Source of the DNA: Pseudomonadota bacterium
Lineage (GTDB): Bacteria > Pseudomonadota > Gammaproteobacteria > Burkholderiales > JAKAFK01
Length of the DNA: 64,000 bases
Assembly (NCBI GenBank): GCA_021817985.1
Contig: JAKAFK010000001.1
Coordinates: forward strand, 113,655 to 177,654
Direction: 5' to 3'
Made by a program: the position numbers and the translations under genes. The notes below the pieces were generated by a model. It had not been told where the DNA came from. It searched no databases and was given only the letters and a program-made list of their open reading frames with translations. Positions 63,900 through 64,000 of this stretch are shown piece after piece. How positions within the stretch are numbered: position 1 is the first letter of the stretch; the number at the start of each line of letters is the position of its first letter.

Positions 63900-64000
63900 C
63901 TATTGCCCGCCGCCCAGTTCATGCACGTAGGCGGTGAGCACCTTGATCTGCACCGGCGTGAGGCGATCCTTCCAGGTCGGCATCACGCCCTTGTACACGC
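63900..64000 (-). CDS. ccoP: cbb3-type cytochrome c oxidase subunit CcoP (C-terminal end, partial)
   Basis: Only the last 32 or so codons are visible, running in from the right edge. The translation VYKGVMPTWKDRLTPVQIKVL followed by TAYVHELGGGQ-stop, seen as two overlapping pieces, is the usual CcoP C-terminus, containing a Met that serves as a haem ligand (GVMPTW). It implies that ccoN, ccoO and ccoQ lie beyond the window. The stop codon is 77 bp before the cytochrome c4 start. Confidence 0.85.
   Translation of the reverse strand, partial: VYKGVMPTWKDRLTPVQIKVLTAYVHELGGGQ

Overview
The window reads as a gene-dense, high-GC (clearly above 60 %) gammaproteobacterial chromosome. The gene content (YeeE/TusA-type sulfur handling, PilSR, Ppx, FdxA, cbb3-oxidase CcoP followed by a cytochrome c4, class Ia ribonucleotide reductase, PpiB-LpxH, metZ) fits a sulfur- or iron-oxidising, respiratory gammaproteobacterium of the Acidiferrobacter/Ectothiorhodospiraceae kind. 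The genus is an inference. I see no tRNA or rRNA genes, no CRISPR array and no intact mobile element. The only mobile trace is a gutted IS200/IS605 transposase.

Layout. 1-1.5 kb: a leftward sulfur operon (two half-length YeeE/YedE membrane proteins plus a TusA-like carrier). 2-5.4 kb: ppx, a stand-alone RlmK-type rRNA methyltransferase and an RluF-type pseudouridine synthase. 5.5-10.8 kb: a PAS-GGDEF-EAL protein, an ankyrin protein, an RlpA-like lipoprotein, a small hypothetical and an outer-membrane beta-barrel. 11-18.3 kb: nrdB and nrdA, separated by about 3 kb holding a small cytochrome c, an unusual membrane protein and a gene-free stretch. Each nrd gene has its own pair of NrdR-type boxes 31 bp apart. 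18.5-24.4 kb: purU, ampD, a cation/Ca2+ antiporter, pilR-pilS and a PP0621-like protein. 24.7-27.7 kb: two tandem secreted DUF302 proteins, a small winged-helix protein, infA, cspA and sodB. 28-30.7 kb: ybiB-like, the IS remnant and small proteins. 30.7-36.6 kb: fdxA, trxA, rho, rpmE, a short malic enzyme and an ArnT-like glycosyltransferase. 36.7-43.7 kb: a MarR regulator and a two-CDGSH protein sharing a candidate operator, a GST, cysS, gltX, and a TDT transporter divergent from a LysR regulator. 43.7-49.8 kb: a NitT/TauT-like ABC transporter, ppiB, lpxH and a receiver-SARP regulator. 50.2-58.5 kb: metZ, an Mla-like operon whose ATPase subunit has lost its catalytic motifs, a GAF/GspE-type ATPase and an MBL hydrolase. 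59-64 kb: a nitronate-monooxygenase-like enzyme, a YhcC radical SAM protein, ubiT, a truncated radical-SAM-like ORF with an nrdG-like activase behind a third pair of NrdR-type boxes, cytochrome c4 and the end of ccoP.

Themes. DNA-precursor synthesis is the best regulatory story: three separate transcription units carry paired NrdR-like palindromes with the expected three-helical-turn spacing, and the third marks an nrdG-like gene with no nrdD beside it. The second is envelope lipid transport: the Mla-like permease and MCE genes are overlap-coupled to an ATPase-like protein without a recognisable Walker A, Q-loop Gln, signature or catalytic Glu. The third is low-oxygen physiology at the right end (ubiT, nrdG-like, ccoP, c4). 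Long antisense ORFs over nrdA, the malic enzyme, the ABC genes and the GspE gene are GC-rich shadows and were left out.
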